A DNA stretch of 64,000 nt from Ophiura sarsii (lineage: Eukaryota; Echinodermata; Ophiuroidea; Amphilepidida; Ophiuridae), in assembly GCA_035610835.1 (NCBI GenBank), contig CM069452.1, positions 26,772,143 to 26,836,142 of the forward strand, written 5' to 3'. Under the pieces are notes generated by a model. The model was given only the letters and a program-made list of their open reading frames with translations, was not told the origin of the DNA and did no database searches. Position numbers and translations under genes: made by a program. Of the stretch, positions 1 to 11,285 are shown piece after piece (the stretch's first letter is position 1; each line of letters opens with the position of its first letter).

Positions 1-266
1 GAAGTAGTATCAGTAGCAGGAAAGGACTGGGACTTTTACATGCGAATAACAATCCGCCTTATTGCTCTCAAATGACATTGCAAGCCCATGCCGCGAGAAA
101 GCAACCATCCATTATCAATATCCTCCCCGGCGGGGGAGTTCCCACAATGCAGTAGGTTCACCTGGAAATTTCCCCTCCCGCCTGATCGCTCGGAAGGTAA
201 TGTCAACCACCGTCAACCCCAACCTCTACCCTATTGAGGAGAAAGGCAAGGATATCTATTGGACAA

Positions 267-315
267 TGGGTGTGGAAACCCCACTCGGAGGGGATCATCC
301 CTTCAATCATCACTG
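267..315 (+). repeat. Dispersed repeat, copy A
   Basis: A roughly 45-bp segment around CACTCGGAGGGGAT recurs in inverted orientation at about 31010-31060. No class is recognised. A 134-aa frame covers this region, but nothing else supports it as coding. The rest of 1-410 shows no recognisable feature. Confidence 0.5.
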
Positions 316-410
316 GATTTATAGACTGAATGACTTTAACTCTAAACTGTTTATTCATATGGACCAAGGAGAAGTGTGTTATAATAAACCTGCACGCTTA
401 GAAATGAGTG

Positions 411-1625
411 TCAAATTTTGCTGGGTAAAAAAGAAATGTGTAGTTTTTTACCCAATATTGTGCTAAACATCGATTTCGTAAAATAACATTTAACACATGC
501 AATAGTTTACTATTGAATTCCGAGATTTACACTCTGGAAGTGTAGAAAGTGCCCGTAATTGGGTGAAACATGATTTGACACCATGAAAGTGTAAGATTGT
601 TGGGTAAAAATGTACACAACAAGAATGTGCATAATGTAATGTTAAGTGTTACACAACAAAAGGGTAAATTGCCTTCACATAATTATTGGGTAAAGGAAAT
701 TTACCCAATTTATGTGTACCAAAATGACACAAGTGTTGGGTAAAACAACCCCGGTTGTGTCAAGTGTTACACAATACACGTAATTGGGTCAAAATAGGGA
801 ACATGGTCGTTTTGGGGTAAACATTTACCCAACGATATTGTAGTTTTAAACTTTGTTGGGTAAAATGTCTGTGTAGAAAGCCGCGTTACCGATCGATGGA
901 ACTATTGTCCAGACAAGGTAAAGTAAACTATGCGTGTAGTAGTGTCGCGAGAGCACATTATTATCAAGGTCGATTTTTCAACAACTGTTTGCCGGCAACC
1001 TGACCTTCACACATCGGTCTCCCTTAAGATAATATAGCATTATAATTGACTAGTTTCATTATATTTATGCTTTTTTCATGCCAATCTCAACATTGACCAA
1101 CTAATTTCAGCAATTTATTTCTATCTTGTCATATTTAGTCATATAAAATAGTTTATACTGACACAAAACATTTCCATATATCAAGTGCTTCGTTAGCACA
1201 GTGGATAGGGCGTCAGTCTTAAAATACAGAGGTTATGGGTTCGAGCCCCGTTCCGGTCAAGTTAAGGTAAGTTCTTCTAAAAATCTTTAATATCGCGGAT
1301 AATAAAATTGCGAAAGAAAATTAGATTGCAAATATGACACCCAAAATGGTTAAAATATATACCTGCATTTTTTAAAAATTAATTTATGTGTACCAAAATG
1401 ACACAAGTGTTGGGTAAAACATGTTGTGTAAAGTGTTACACATAATAAGGAACATGGTCGTTTAAGGGTTAACATTTACCCAACGATTGATGGATAAAAT
1501 GTTCACTATGTGTTGTGTAAGATTCTACACAACCACTGTTGTGTTCATTTTTACCCAACAAACAACCATGTTCCCTTTTTACCATCCTGAAGTGTAGTAT
1601 TTTACCCAACATTGCTTAATTTTTT
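411..1625. repeat. Motif-dense repeat (TTGGGT/ACCCAA and GTGTTACACAA words)
   Basis: TTGGGT or ACCCAA occurs about a dozen times here, often as TTGGGTAAA, mixed with short palindromes such as GTGTTACAC. A block of about 110-130 bp at roughly 708-840 recurs in direct orientation at about 1381-1487. Parts of it (GGAACATGGTCGTTT at about 799) return inverted near 1560-1575. The organisation resembles the CAACTG-rich element at 52338-53365. I take it as a decayed foldback transposon without clear ends. Confidence 0.6.
1187..1259 (+). repeat. tRNA-like sequence, probably the head of a tRNA-derived SINE
   Basis: The 73-bp segment has an A-box-like TAGCACAGTGG and a B-box GGTTCGAGCCC, a well-paired T arm (ATGGG/CCCGT around TTCGAGC) and an anticodon loop CTTAAAA (UAA). 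The anticodon stem and acceptor stem are poorly paired. A UAA anticodon would mean leucine, yet there is no long variable arm. It is therefore unlikely to be a working tRNA gene. A SINE head or pseudo-tRNA fits better. It lies between the two direct blocks of the surrounding repeat. Confidence 0.6.
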
Positions 1626-2828
1626 CTAAGAGTGTGCCCAGTGTGCAGAAATACAAATGGTCATGTTTGGTTCATCAGTGAGATCTCTCACACCATGTTC
1701 CAGCTTCACAAGGCCTTATTATGCTGGTGTAGTACAGTGTGAAAGGAAATGGTTTATGCTCAGAGAGATCTTTCTTTCATTCTGGTATTTCTTTCGCAAT
1801 CAGAGGAATATAGGTTCCTTCATCACCTTAAATTTGAGAATGTTAACAACGTTCACGTTCCATATTAATAAGGATGGTTTAAAGAGTGTGATACTGAATA
1901 TGTTGACCAAATCAACATAATCAAACTGTTGTCTTAAACAAATTCTTCAAACTATTTTCAAATTGAATTTCCATTTACTCATATCTTTTGCGGAAACGTG
2001 TGTCGTAAACCCAATTCAAAATTGACCGGTTTAAAAAAATGACGTACCAAATTACACGCAGACACGAGAGATGATTCTGTGACCCAACCATATAAGACAT
2101 CGCGTACATTTTTGTAATGAAATAGTCTTCAGTGTAATGTGTATATCAAATTCCCGATTCAATACAAAACAATATAAATCCACCGACACGCGCCCGGTGT
2201 GATACCCAAACTACTATAATATATTTAATATTCCTCTCATTTATGTTTGATAGACATACATAGGAACAAACGGCTACGGCACTCTTCTTTCTGTATTCAC
2301 ATAAAAACGACGAAACCTTAACCTAAAACTATATTGAACAATGTTAAAAGCGTAATAGTTCTAGTAAACTAGTTATAACAAAACAGTATTACAATTTTCA
2401 AACGTATTCTCAGGACTCATTTGTTTAGTAATTAAGTTATTATACTTTACTTTCTTGTTCTTCATGTTCTTGGCATCCCATTTTTATATAATGCCAGAGG
2501 TTTGTTGAGATATGTTTTATCAGTTACAATGTATTATTATTCTTTCGTAGTCACAGAAAGGTCCCCGCTTTCGAGGAATAAGTAGAGAGGCAAATAAAGG
2601 ATATCAATATGTATTTATACAGTTTAAATTTAATCCAATTGGACTTAAATTCGTTTTATTTCAGTTATTTATCAATTGATCTATCTCGATTGGCATCAAT
2701 GGGCAATTTTTTTAGCAGACCAACTGACAGATCAACAGACATTTCAATACCTATTATTTAGAGGAAACGAAATCTTTATTTTGTAATTTCTGCTTGTAAA
2801 CGTGCAGACTAAGACATTTATCTCATGT
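1626..2828. other. No recognisable feature
   Basis: AT-rich intergenic DNA with one short open frame (1657-1920) that has no recognisable domain. I see no gene, RNA or clear repeat. Confidence 0.5.
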
Positions 2829-2943
2829 AGAGGGTGAGTCCAAAAAACAAAGTAAAATACTTATAAGAAATATTTATTATCAGAATATGAAAGCAACCAA
2901 TGTGTGTGGGGCAATAGATGCATTTAACTATTTTGGTAAAGTT

Positions 2944-4815
2944 TTTTATATCTTTTGTATTTATTTATCGTCACTTATCAATATTACATTGTACATACAT
3001 TCGATCTTTTACATTTACATATAGCATAATTTCTTTTCATCATTATAAACACTTACTTACTTGATCTATCCTTTAAACTGATTACAATGTATCTTAATTC
3101 GAGAAATGCCATACGAGACGTATTCATGCTAATGTTGAATAATAAGTTATCATGTTTTCAAATTGTTTAGTAATATGACTACAAGCTACTTAATTCCAAC
3201 ATTTATGTCAGTCGTCTAACTCTGAGCTCATGCAATAATAACGCAACAACATTTGGATGCTTTCCGTATTTAAACTTGCTAATGCACATTTTGGCCACAG
3301 GAATAATCGTATTGCTTACATTATTACATTTCTTGTTACCCTTAAAATAACCAAAAAGAATATCTGTCACAGACACTTTTACTTTTTTTCCTGTTACGTC
3401 AGAGAGTATTGTATTAATTTCTAACCATACTTTTCTTATATTCTTGCAATGAAAGAAAACATGTTCCAGATACTCTTTTTCGTTACATATTTCACATAAA
3501 TCATTGTTAGATTTACCAATTTTAAGTAGTAAGATTCTAGTCGGATAAATATTGCAAAGTATTTTCCAATTCATAGTTACCAGTTTGGCTTCTTTTATTG
3601 AACATGTTGCATTTCTCCATATATCACTCCACTGAAAAACATAGTTGGGGAATTTTGTCTCCCAAAAACGATCCCTTATTGGTCTAACTGTTATTTTTAA
3701 AATCAATATGCTACGCACAGTTTTAGAATTACATTTTTCTATTGGCAGGAAAGCAGAATTGATCATAAGACCAATCGTATGTTTAACAGTTTTGTTTGGC
3801 TTGATTCAGTTTTTTGGGACTGCTGATTTTATTGTTATATATTGTAGCATAATTCCTCCAGGCCTTTTAATTTTCTTACTTATTTCTGACATAGATAGAA
3901 ATGCATTATTTTCATCATATAAGCTTGACATACTGACAAACCCAGCTTAATTCCAATCTGTAAAATACAATGTGTTTCCAGAGCATTGAACACGCGTATT
4001 GTTCCATACAATTTCTTGACTCGGATAATCTATTTCATCTACATTCATAGCTGACTTTGTTCTTAGCCATACTACTATTAGGTTGTGATAGAATGTTGAC
4101 ATATTATTAAGTTGTGCTATTTATACATCTTTCATTTAAATTGCTATAGCTACTGTTACACTTTAGAATATTTAATTTCAAATCATTCAAATGAAATTCA
4201 TGTAAAGGTATATTTGTCCAAGTTGCTATCAAGTCATTTGTAACCTGTTTAATCCACGAAACTTTCAGCGAGTTCAAGAAAGATGGCAGATGTACCATTT
4301 TAATTCACCTTCAGTATGATCACTAATCATTGTTCTTCTTTTGACTTTTCCGATACTACCCCAAACGAATTTAAAAAAAGTGGAGTTGAGTTCATTGATA
4401 TTCTTATCTGGTATCTCCAGTACACTTGAAATATAAGATAGCTGTGACGCCAATAAGCTTTTTACAATAATTATTTTGCCAACAATAGTCAAATCCCGTT
4501 GATTCCGTATTGTAATAATATTCTTTATCATATTAACTTTTGAAAGCCAATTGTCCTCTATTTTACTAACTGGTTTTGTACTACTAAAATAAATGCCCAG
4601 AGATTTAACTACATTATCAGGATGTAATTCCCATTTCAAATTACATAATTTCTCTTGACTTTGTCTGCATACATACCTTTTATTTTTGTTACATTTAGTT
4701 TCAGCCCAGAGAATAAAGAGAAACTCTTTAAAATATCCAATACTTCCAATACATCTCTTTTGTTGCTAACAGAAATTGTGATGTCATCTGCATATAGCGA
4801 TATTCGGGCTTTGTT
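2944..4815 (-). pseudogene. LINE (L1/Tx1-like) ORF2 remnant: RT motif to C-terminal zinc knuckle
   Basis: Reading the minus strand from 4815 gives RISLYADD, the reverse-transcriptase catalytic box (YADD codons at 4783-4794). It is followed by a GLKLN segment, a KSLGIYF segment (4274-4639) and the thumb/connection region. A WNN...YFTDWN segment lies around 3950-4010. Last comes a C-terminal domain (3203-3766) with a CxxC-x7-H-x4-C zinc-knuckle pattern of the zf-RVT type. At least one frameshift near 4660-4680 and stops between 3766 and 4107 break the frame. A minus-strand AATAAA (2960-2965) and an A-rich end near 2944 look like the 3' terminus. The endonuclease and most of the RT are missing, so this is a dead 5'-truncated copy. 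It sits between two mariner-like end sequences. Confidence 0.85.
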
Positions 4816-4860
4816 TCATTTGAAATGTGTGCACAGATTTTAAGATATAAAGTTGAGTAC

Positions 4861-4880
4861 ACGTTTTTTGACACGCCCTG
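4861..4880 (-). repeat. Mariner-like terminal sequence next to TA
   Basis: On the minus strand this end starts CAGGGCGTGTCAAAAAAC with a flanking TA, matching the ends at 27084 and 28030 and resembling those at 13144, 51493 and 9842. A similar but diverged sequence in the opposite orientation, AGAGGGTGAGTCCAAAAAAC, starts near 2830. The two may be the ends of one element of about 2 kb that hosts the LINE remnant. Confidence 0.45.
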
Positions 4881-4882
4881 TA

Positions 4883-5639
4883 TGTCATGAGGGTATTCTA
4901 TGGATCTGTTTATAACAAATATTCAATATTCTGCTATTTTTAGCAGAAGGAAGGGGAGAATTGTGTTCCTTTAATAATGTAAGCTAAGCAAAAGCACTGT
5001 GTTTAACAACGTTTTAAAGGTGCACACGTTCTACCGTGCTTTCAGACGTAATGAATACCTACCTTAGAAAACTGAAATCAATACGAGAACAATCTGCACA
5101 CTTATAAAATCCGGATTATTAGTCGACATTTTGCCTTGAGCCTTTTTGAAAGCTAGCGATTAGCAGGAGGCTTATATCAAATGAAGCTACGATTTCATAT
5201 CAAATATCAATAAAGTGCTGCAAAGTTACTTGATAGTTTGCCAATTGGGATGAAATTAAAGACGAATAAATAGTTTGCATGATAAGATATATAGCTTAAA
5301 CAAAGATACTTTTATCCTCTCTCGTAAATACCATGCTTTGATTTAGTTTAAATTATTATCTTATCATTGCAAAACATAAACAGTGCACAGAGCCACCTAA
5401 TTCTATTATAATTGTATATTATAAGAAATATACACCACTGAATATATCAAATATAAATATCATTCGAACAAAGATTTTACTCGTTTGATCGGTGTACAAG
5501 TAAAAATAGAATGAACACAAAAAGTACACAATAACAAAAACAAACAAAACGACAACAAAACTCAAAGGTCTAATTTCTATATTCCGTAAAGCAAGATTTA
5601 TGGACTTACGCTATGTGCGCGAATAGATCACATTACATA
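4883..5639. other. No recognisable feature
   Basis: AT-rich intergenic sequence with no supported gene or repeat. Confidence 0.5.
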
Positions 5640-6240
5640 CATAGTCGTAGGCCTACAAACAACACTATACTTGTCTCAGAGATCTGTAACATTATCTAGG
5701 CTAGTGGTATTACCGGCTAGGAATATGAGTGGCTAAACGGAAGTACGCGAAAACTACTTTTTTTTACTTGGAGGGACTTTGAGCTGACGGACACATTGCC
5801 TATGTATAATAAGTGGGCGATCTCAAATATCAGCAGATCAATAATGAAATAGAAAAGATTAGAATAACAACATCAACTAAAATTGTTTTTCTTTCTGCCC
5901 ATTAGGTTGTAGTATTTCTTAACGTCGAGAGCGTCTCGTTACAATCAGGACTACGTTCTACTCACGTGACAGAACCACACCAGACGTAACATATCCTAAA
6001 GCGTGTAATAACAAACTTTGGCACAAACATATCTCTCGATAAATGATTGCCGCCGCCTCTCCGGGTTCGGGCGCAGCTAAATTTAAAAGGTAGACTCATA
6101 AAAGAAATGTTGAACTGAACATTTAAAACATGCTGTTAATTAGGAGAAAAAAGTGCAATACGAAACTTATAAAGTTTCGCAAAGTCAACTGGCGTGAACA
6201 CCGATGTCTACGCCACTGGCCACAGGAACACAGTCTTTAA
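5640..6240 (+). repeat. Diverged segmental duplication, copy A
   Basis: It aligns by eye with 11935-12585 over about 600 bp. Shared words include ACTTGGAGGGACTTTGAG, the GAGATCTCAAATATCA-type stretch, GCGTCTCGT, AAAGCGTGTAA and the closing GCCACTGGCC. Many small indels indicate an old event. No coding is conserved between the copies. Confidence 0.65.
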
Positions 6241-6870
6241 TAACGTGAATACAACGGTATATGTTCAGGTTATTCATCTCATATTCTTGTCTTACGGTTC
6301 AAGAGAAATTTTCACTTGAGTACATGAAGGTTCTTGTCTTTTTCAATAACTTCTTTCATATTATAAATGTTAAAGTAGTTTGCATTCGGACGTCTACCGC
6401 GTCTCTGTATAAGCCCACTTGTTCAATTTCACTAAAAGGTAGGCATATATACACATGGAAAAAAGTATCGCTCCACATTTTTTGGTTGAAAAGTGCAAAT
6501 GTGGCCTCGAATTTTGCCACCATGGTGTGATATTAAGGATCATTTGTTTGCGTAAGCTGTCCAACAAAATGCTATGCAATAAAAGGGCCACATTTTAGTT
6601 TGTGACGTAATCGATGTAATGTTTTTCAAGGCCAAGGGGAAAATGCATGTTTTTGTCCAAAAACATGCATGAAACAAGTTTGGGTGTAACTCGATATTGA
6701 ATAGACTTTAAAAACTTAAAATAGTCATTATATTAGTTCTGTATTTGGCGCAAGAAATGTTCCATTTAGACGTTATAAGCTACAATGCAGTGAATGAGTC
6801 CAAACATGCCATTTTTTGTTGCTCATACATTCAGCATATACGAAGAGGTCACCGTTGATTTTTTTTTATT

Positions 6871-6882
6871 TGACCTAGGTCA
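6871..6882. promoter_or_regulatory. TGACCTAGGTCA palindrome (everted nuclear-receptor half sites)
   Basis: A perfect 12-bp palindrome made of two AGGTCA-type half sites inside the element at 6452-7320. Whether a receptor binds it is unknown. Confidence 0.35.
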
Positions 6883-7028
6883 ACACTTCCGCAATATTGT
6901 TTTTGTCATTTGAACATATTTAACATTTGACTTATTTTGACTTGACCCCATATCCGTTAGGCGTACGAAAAAGGGAGTTTTTTTCATGTTTGAGGACAAT
7001 CGGGCAACTTTTGATATTTGACCCCAGA

Positions 7029-7041
7029 TGACCTTTGACCT
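7029..7041. promoter_or_regulatory. DR1-type nuclear-receptor site TGACCTTTGACCT
   Basis: Two TGACCT half sites separated by one base form a perfect DR1, the arrangement used by RXR, HNF4 and COUP-TF class receptors. A further TGACCCC lies just upstream. It is carried by the foldback element. Confidence 0.4.
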
Positions 7042-7324
7042 TGGACGACCTGAATGTGTTACGAAGGATTACAACTATAGAGATTAATCATTGGGCCTCT
7101 CAATATCGCGTTATACCCAAACTTGTTTTATGCACTTTCCCCTTGGCCTTGAAAAACATTACATCGATTAAGTCACAAATTCAAATGTGGCCCTTTTATT
7201 GCATAACATTTTGCTGGACAGTTTTCGCAAACAAATGATCCTTAATATCACACCATGGTGGCAAAATTCGAGGCCACATTTGCACTTTTCAACAAATGGT
7301 GCGATACTTTTTTCCATGTGTATA

Positions 7325-7854
7325 AGTTACAATATTCACACAAGGTTCGAAAAAGTCTAAATATACATACGGTATATGTGATATTATTGCATTTGCTATC
7401 ATTATTGTTAGGGCCACTCGCGCACCCGTGAACTCATCGTTCGATGTCAATGAGGTATATCTGGATACTGGGATAAACGGACAGTTTGTGTAGATAAACG
7501 GAACGCGGTTTAATAATTACCAACCGATACGTTTTTAGCCATGCTTAGCGAACGCATTGAACAACTCCCGTAAACGGACAGCCAGTGCGTTAACCCTCTC
7601 AGATCTTCGGTTTTCAATCCTTCGAACCTTAGCAGACGATTATCAATATATATAGAAATGATGATATCATTTCCACTACATATACTTGACAAGCTTAAAA
7701 ATAAGCGCAACTGGATTGCAGAGCTTTTCATTATTTTCAAATCAATTCCAAAGAATTGGTTGGCTTTATTAAACGCCAACAATATGCCTATTGAAATAAG
7801 TACTCGTTTAAGAACCTCGTGTATATATGTAAATAAGAAAACGTGTAAATATAT
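7325..7854. other. No recognisable feature
   Basis: Intergenic. Overlapping 66- and 90-aa frames on opposite strands have no recognisable features and are not called. Confidence 0.5.
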
Positions 7855-8745
7855 ATAATGTATTGACAGTCATGGTATATTTACGTTCATGTTGTTAAAA
7901 AGTTTACAGTCGTGCCAATAATTCAGAAAAGATGGGCACAGGAACTGTCTACGTCACCAAAATAGGACGATATTTGGACTATGAAAACTATTCTAGAAAA
8001 AGAGAGAAAATTGGCAGAGTTCAATTACAAATTATTATATAGAATCATCGCTACCAAAGCTAACTTATATAAATGGAATAAGGCGAACTCACCTAATTGT
8101 TTTGAGTGCAACACACCAGATGATTATCTACATTAATTTATTGCCTGTCCTTTGTCAACAAGCTTTTGGGTTCATTTTAAAAGATTTATTATTTCTAACA
8201 ATATTCCATGTCCATAGATATCGTTAAAAACCATTGTGCTTGGTTATAAACCAGATAATCAAAATGTATTGAATGTAATGCTAAATAGAATGCTTAGTCT
8301 GGCCTCGTTCACTCGGTATAGATCCAGACATATCAAGATAATTGATACTAAAAACGTTGATGCATTTAAATGGTTTCTATACGAATTCAAATGGAGAATT
8401 AGTATCTTGAGACACAGTGAAAATGTGTGGCAGAAGATTGGCAGAAGCCTACATAGCACAGAGTAAATAAAAGGTTCTGATATTCTTCTTGTAAAACTCA
8501 TGTACATGACAGCCCATAGTATATATTGCTTTTGTCAACTCACCTGCGAAGATCATGTGCCGTTGATGATCATTAACCATCTATCTTCATGCAAATGGTA
8601 ATTGTTGGTACATGCTGTTCGCTGGTAGAGTCATGTTTTTTTTCTTCATATGTGTAACTTATTGATACCAGAATGTTTGATTTATTATTATTATGTTATA
8701 TAACTATGTAAAGAATATAGATGAATGAAAAATAAAATGAATGGA
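7855..8745 (+). pseudogene. LINE ORF2 C-terminal remnant (zf-RVT domain), three stops
   Basis: One plus-strand frame from about 7855 to the stop at 8466 stays in register but has three internal stop codons (TAG 7963-7965, a TAA replacing the residue after DDYLH near 8134, and a TAG near 8217). It encodes a segment like other LINE C-termini: FNYKLLYRIIATKANLYKW, then a C-x2-C-x7-H-x4-C knuckle and an FW motif. After the coding part come AATAAA at the stop and an A-rich tail (ATGAATGAAAAATAAAATG) near 8722-8742, as expected at a LINE 3' end. It differs in sequence from the remnants at 2944-4815 and 20991-22116, so it is an older or separate lineage. Confidence 0.8.
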
Positions 8746-8867
8746 GAAACACACATTAAAAAAATTAATAATTATGCAGCAATGGAAATACCCACATGAC
8801 TTTCCACCCGGGCGGGGTAGAGCGACCCGCGGTTGACCAACCCTAAGTCGACCAACCCTGGGTGGAC

Positions 8868-8907
<40 letters not shown>

Positions 8908-8931
8908 GGTTAGGATTAGGATTAGGGTTAG
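8868..8931 (+). repeat. Interstitial telomeric repeat (TTAGGG)n
   Basis: About ten TTAGGG units, with one TTTAGGG and two TTAGGA variants. It is embedded in the palindromic element rather than at a chromosome end. Confidence 0.9.
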
Positions 8932-8944
8932 AAACAGTCCCTGG

Positions 8945-9007
8945 GTGAACTGTCCCGGGGCTGGACAGTCCCGGGGCTGGACAGTCCCGGGGCTGGACAG
9001 TCCCGGG
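8945..9007 (+). repeat. 16-bp tandem repeat CTGGACAGTCCCGGGG
   Basis: Three near-identical units at 8961, 8977 and 8993 plus a diverged first unit. Each unit contains GGGACTGTCC-like dyads. It lies inside the element at 8775-9253. Confidence 0.85.
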
Positions 9008-9841
9008 TTGTTTTAGAATGATCCGTCCTTGTTTTTACCTCCCCGACCGCCAACCCCCTGAGTTTTTTAACATATAATTTAGAATGAATATAGTTTCCAA
9101 GGTGTTTTTTAAACAGTATTATGGTTTATTCCGTAAGGGCGCTATTGTAGTCCACCCAGGGTTGGTCGACTTAGGGTTGATCAACCCCGGGTCGGTCTAC
9201 CCCGGATCGCTCTACCCCGGGTGGAAAGTCATGTGGGTATTTCCATCGCTGCATATATATATATATATATATATAGAAATAGGAAATTAGACGTGGAAAG
9301 GAAGCGGATAGCAGTGTCGATAACCAAGTTCGCTATCACAATTTCCGATGCGACCAGACATCTATATATCCATCCATTACTAATTGATATCAATAGGTGA
9401 GTTCTTGTGTTACTACCTGTTAGCCGTCGATTAGGTTGCTGGACAGAGTCAGGTGACGAGGTGGATATTGCTCTACAGAGGTGTTGTGTTATTAGATAAG
9501 CACGAATTGATCTCATACTATATAGTTTTATCGTTACAAACATGTATTGGCACAACTTGCGAAGTTCATGTTTATTCACGTCTGCAAAATTGCTAGCTGA
9601 TACTCGTAAAATGGAAATGTTTAACTTGTAATGAGTTGGACTCGAATGCTCTTACGCGCGCCTAGTAAAATTATTCATTGTGTATAGATACTCTCCTTTG
9701 TGGTTCTGAACAAAGTTATAGACGTTGCTCATTTGTAAAACCAATCAACATTTTTATATTTTTCTTTCTTTAAAGTTATAGAGAAATTCGACTGGTAATA
9801 CATTTCAAATATCACGGATACTTCCTCTATTGCTACGTATA

Positions 9842-9875
9842 CAGGGTGGTCAATAAGGATAAATTTTAAAATTTG
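9842..9875 (+). repeat. Solitary mariner-like end
   Basis: CAGGGTGGTCAATAAGG next to TA resembles the ends of the family at 13144, but I find no partner end. The rest of 9277-10180 shows nothing recognisable. Confidence 0.35.
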
Positions 9876-10184
9876 ATATAGTATATACCGGGAAAGCTTA
9901 GCAGTTATTATTTCGTCTAGCAGTCGTAAGACGAAAATTAGCGTTTTGATGTTATAAGTCAAGTAGAGATGTATTGACGTGCGTTTTTTGAATACACAGA
10001 CAGACGCACCCCCCACCATCCCTTGACTCACACCAAACACACCCCTACACCCCCAAACTAAGCTTTATTTTTACGTGTATGTCCTATGGCCAAATTAGTA
10101 ATGCTCGGTAGTATCTTGCCACAAACCTGACAAAGAACAGTACATCAATAAACAACACTTACACCACGTTTCAATCTCACTTTC

Positions 10185-11180
10185 GTCTATTTGGATGTTA
10201 GCGTCAAGTTTCTAAATCACAATCTTATTTATTCTGAATAAAGCTGTTTACAAGTTACATTTAAAAGAGACGCGGTTTCATCTCACACAGTTTGATTAAT
10301 TTAAAATGAAACTACGAAAACCTATGACATCGATACTATTTGCTTATCTTTTGGGAGAGTCCTATAAGCACGGTTCAACGCAATCAGATCATCACCTTTC
10401 TTTATATTAATATAGGAATAGCTCAAATGATTCGACAACAAGTGAAACTTTAAAAGGGCATGGCGTTACAGTATCTTCATCCGATGGTGGAAATGTGTAA
10501 TATTTGTCATATCATAATGCCATCATAATCTGTGAATACGCAGGTTGTACAATACATTACTGGAACTGTTTAAATATCGGCATCGTGTTTATGCGATGTA
10601 AAAATGAAAGCATAAAATAGGTGAAAAGAAAATATTGTTGAAATGTTTAATTACTTTTAAATGAGTCAAGCTAACATGAATGAAGCAAGCGGCATTCCAT
10701 CATCTCAAGCGCAGGTTTAAAAGTTAAAATCAACTACAGGACTTTAAAGTACAGTGATTTTCACCTTGACTGTTACGGTTAAGTTAAGGTTAAGGTTGCT
10801 GTGGATATATACGAAGACGTTTTTATTTGTTCATATTCAAATGATTGGTGATGCAAATGATTGGTGACGTAAAAGTCCCGGATAAAACGGAGCCCTGTGT
10901 ATTGAACTTTTGAACATTCTGCTGATGTGAACCCAGCACAGATATCATCACTTAGGCTTTGCAGAGTGCGAATATCGCTGCAAGTGGTGGAATTAATTCT
11001 ATAGTAAGGAAAACAAGATCAAATGTTGTTCCATTTCGTTATTAACGACACCTGCACCTTCCATCGCTTTTCACTGCCAGAACTGTCATTTTGCATCAAG
11101 AGCTACATTGCCATGTTGCTCATGTGACTGATGTGAAAACAATCAAACGATGTATGAGACAGGTTTTTACTATAGGTATG
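10185..11180 (+). repeat. Old low-copy repeat related to 14455-15130
   Basis: Scattered matches to 14455-15130 in the same order: a TTGGAT...GCGTC...GTTTC block, then GTACGAAAAC-type sequence, then TGCAGAGTGCGAATATCGCT against TGCAAAGTGCGAATATTGCT. Similarity is low outside these blocks. Confidence 0.4.
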
Positions 11181-11285
11181 CCTACTACTCCAGAATCTTA
11201 TCGTTACTCATGTGAAATTGTAAACAGTATTCCCAATATACTCTAATTGCATGAAGAAAAGACAAATCGACGAACTTTTATTTAT

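Larger units (their letters stand above)
6452..7320. mobile_element. TA-flanked foldback element (MITE), about 870 bp
   Basis: The ends CACATGGAAAAAAGTATCGC and its complement sit next to TA on both sides. Inverted arms of roughly 240-250 bp (about 6452-6700 and 7095-7320) match with few differences. The 400-bp centre is not palindromic. There is no transposase frame, so this is a non-autonomous element, probably of the Tc1/mariner type judging by the TA. The 65-89 aa frames in and near the arms are by-products of the inverted repeat. Confidence 0.85.
8775..9253. mobile_element. TA-flanked palindromic element carrying telomeric and GC-rich tandem repeats
   Basis: The ends TGCAGCAATGGAAATACCC and its near complement are each next to TA. 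The inverted arms span about 8775-8866 and 9151-9253. The right arm has a roughly 15-bp internal duplication (GGTCTACCCCGGATC). Between the arms lie a TTAGGG array, a 16-bp GC-rich tandem repeat and unique sequence. There is no coding sequence. A (AT)n tract follows at 9254-9276. Confidence 0.85.

Noticed and set aside
62..466. 134-aa plus-strand frame
   Set aside because: It overlaps a dispersed repeat and runs into the motif-dense repeat. No family is recognised.
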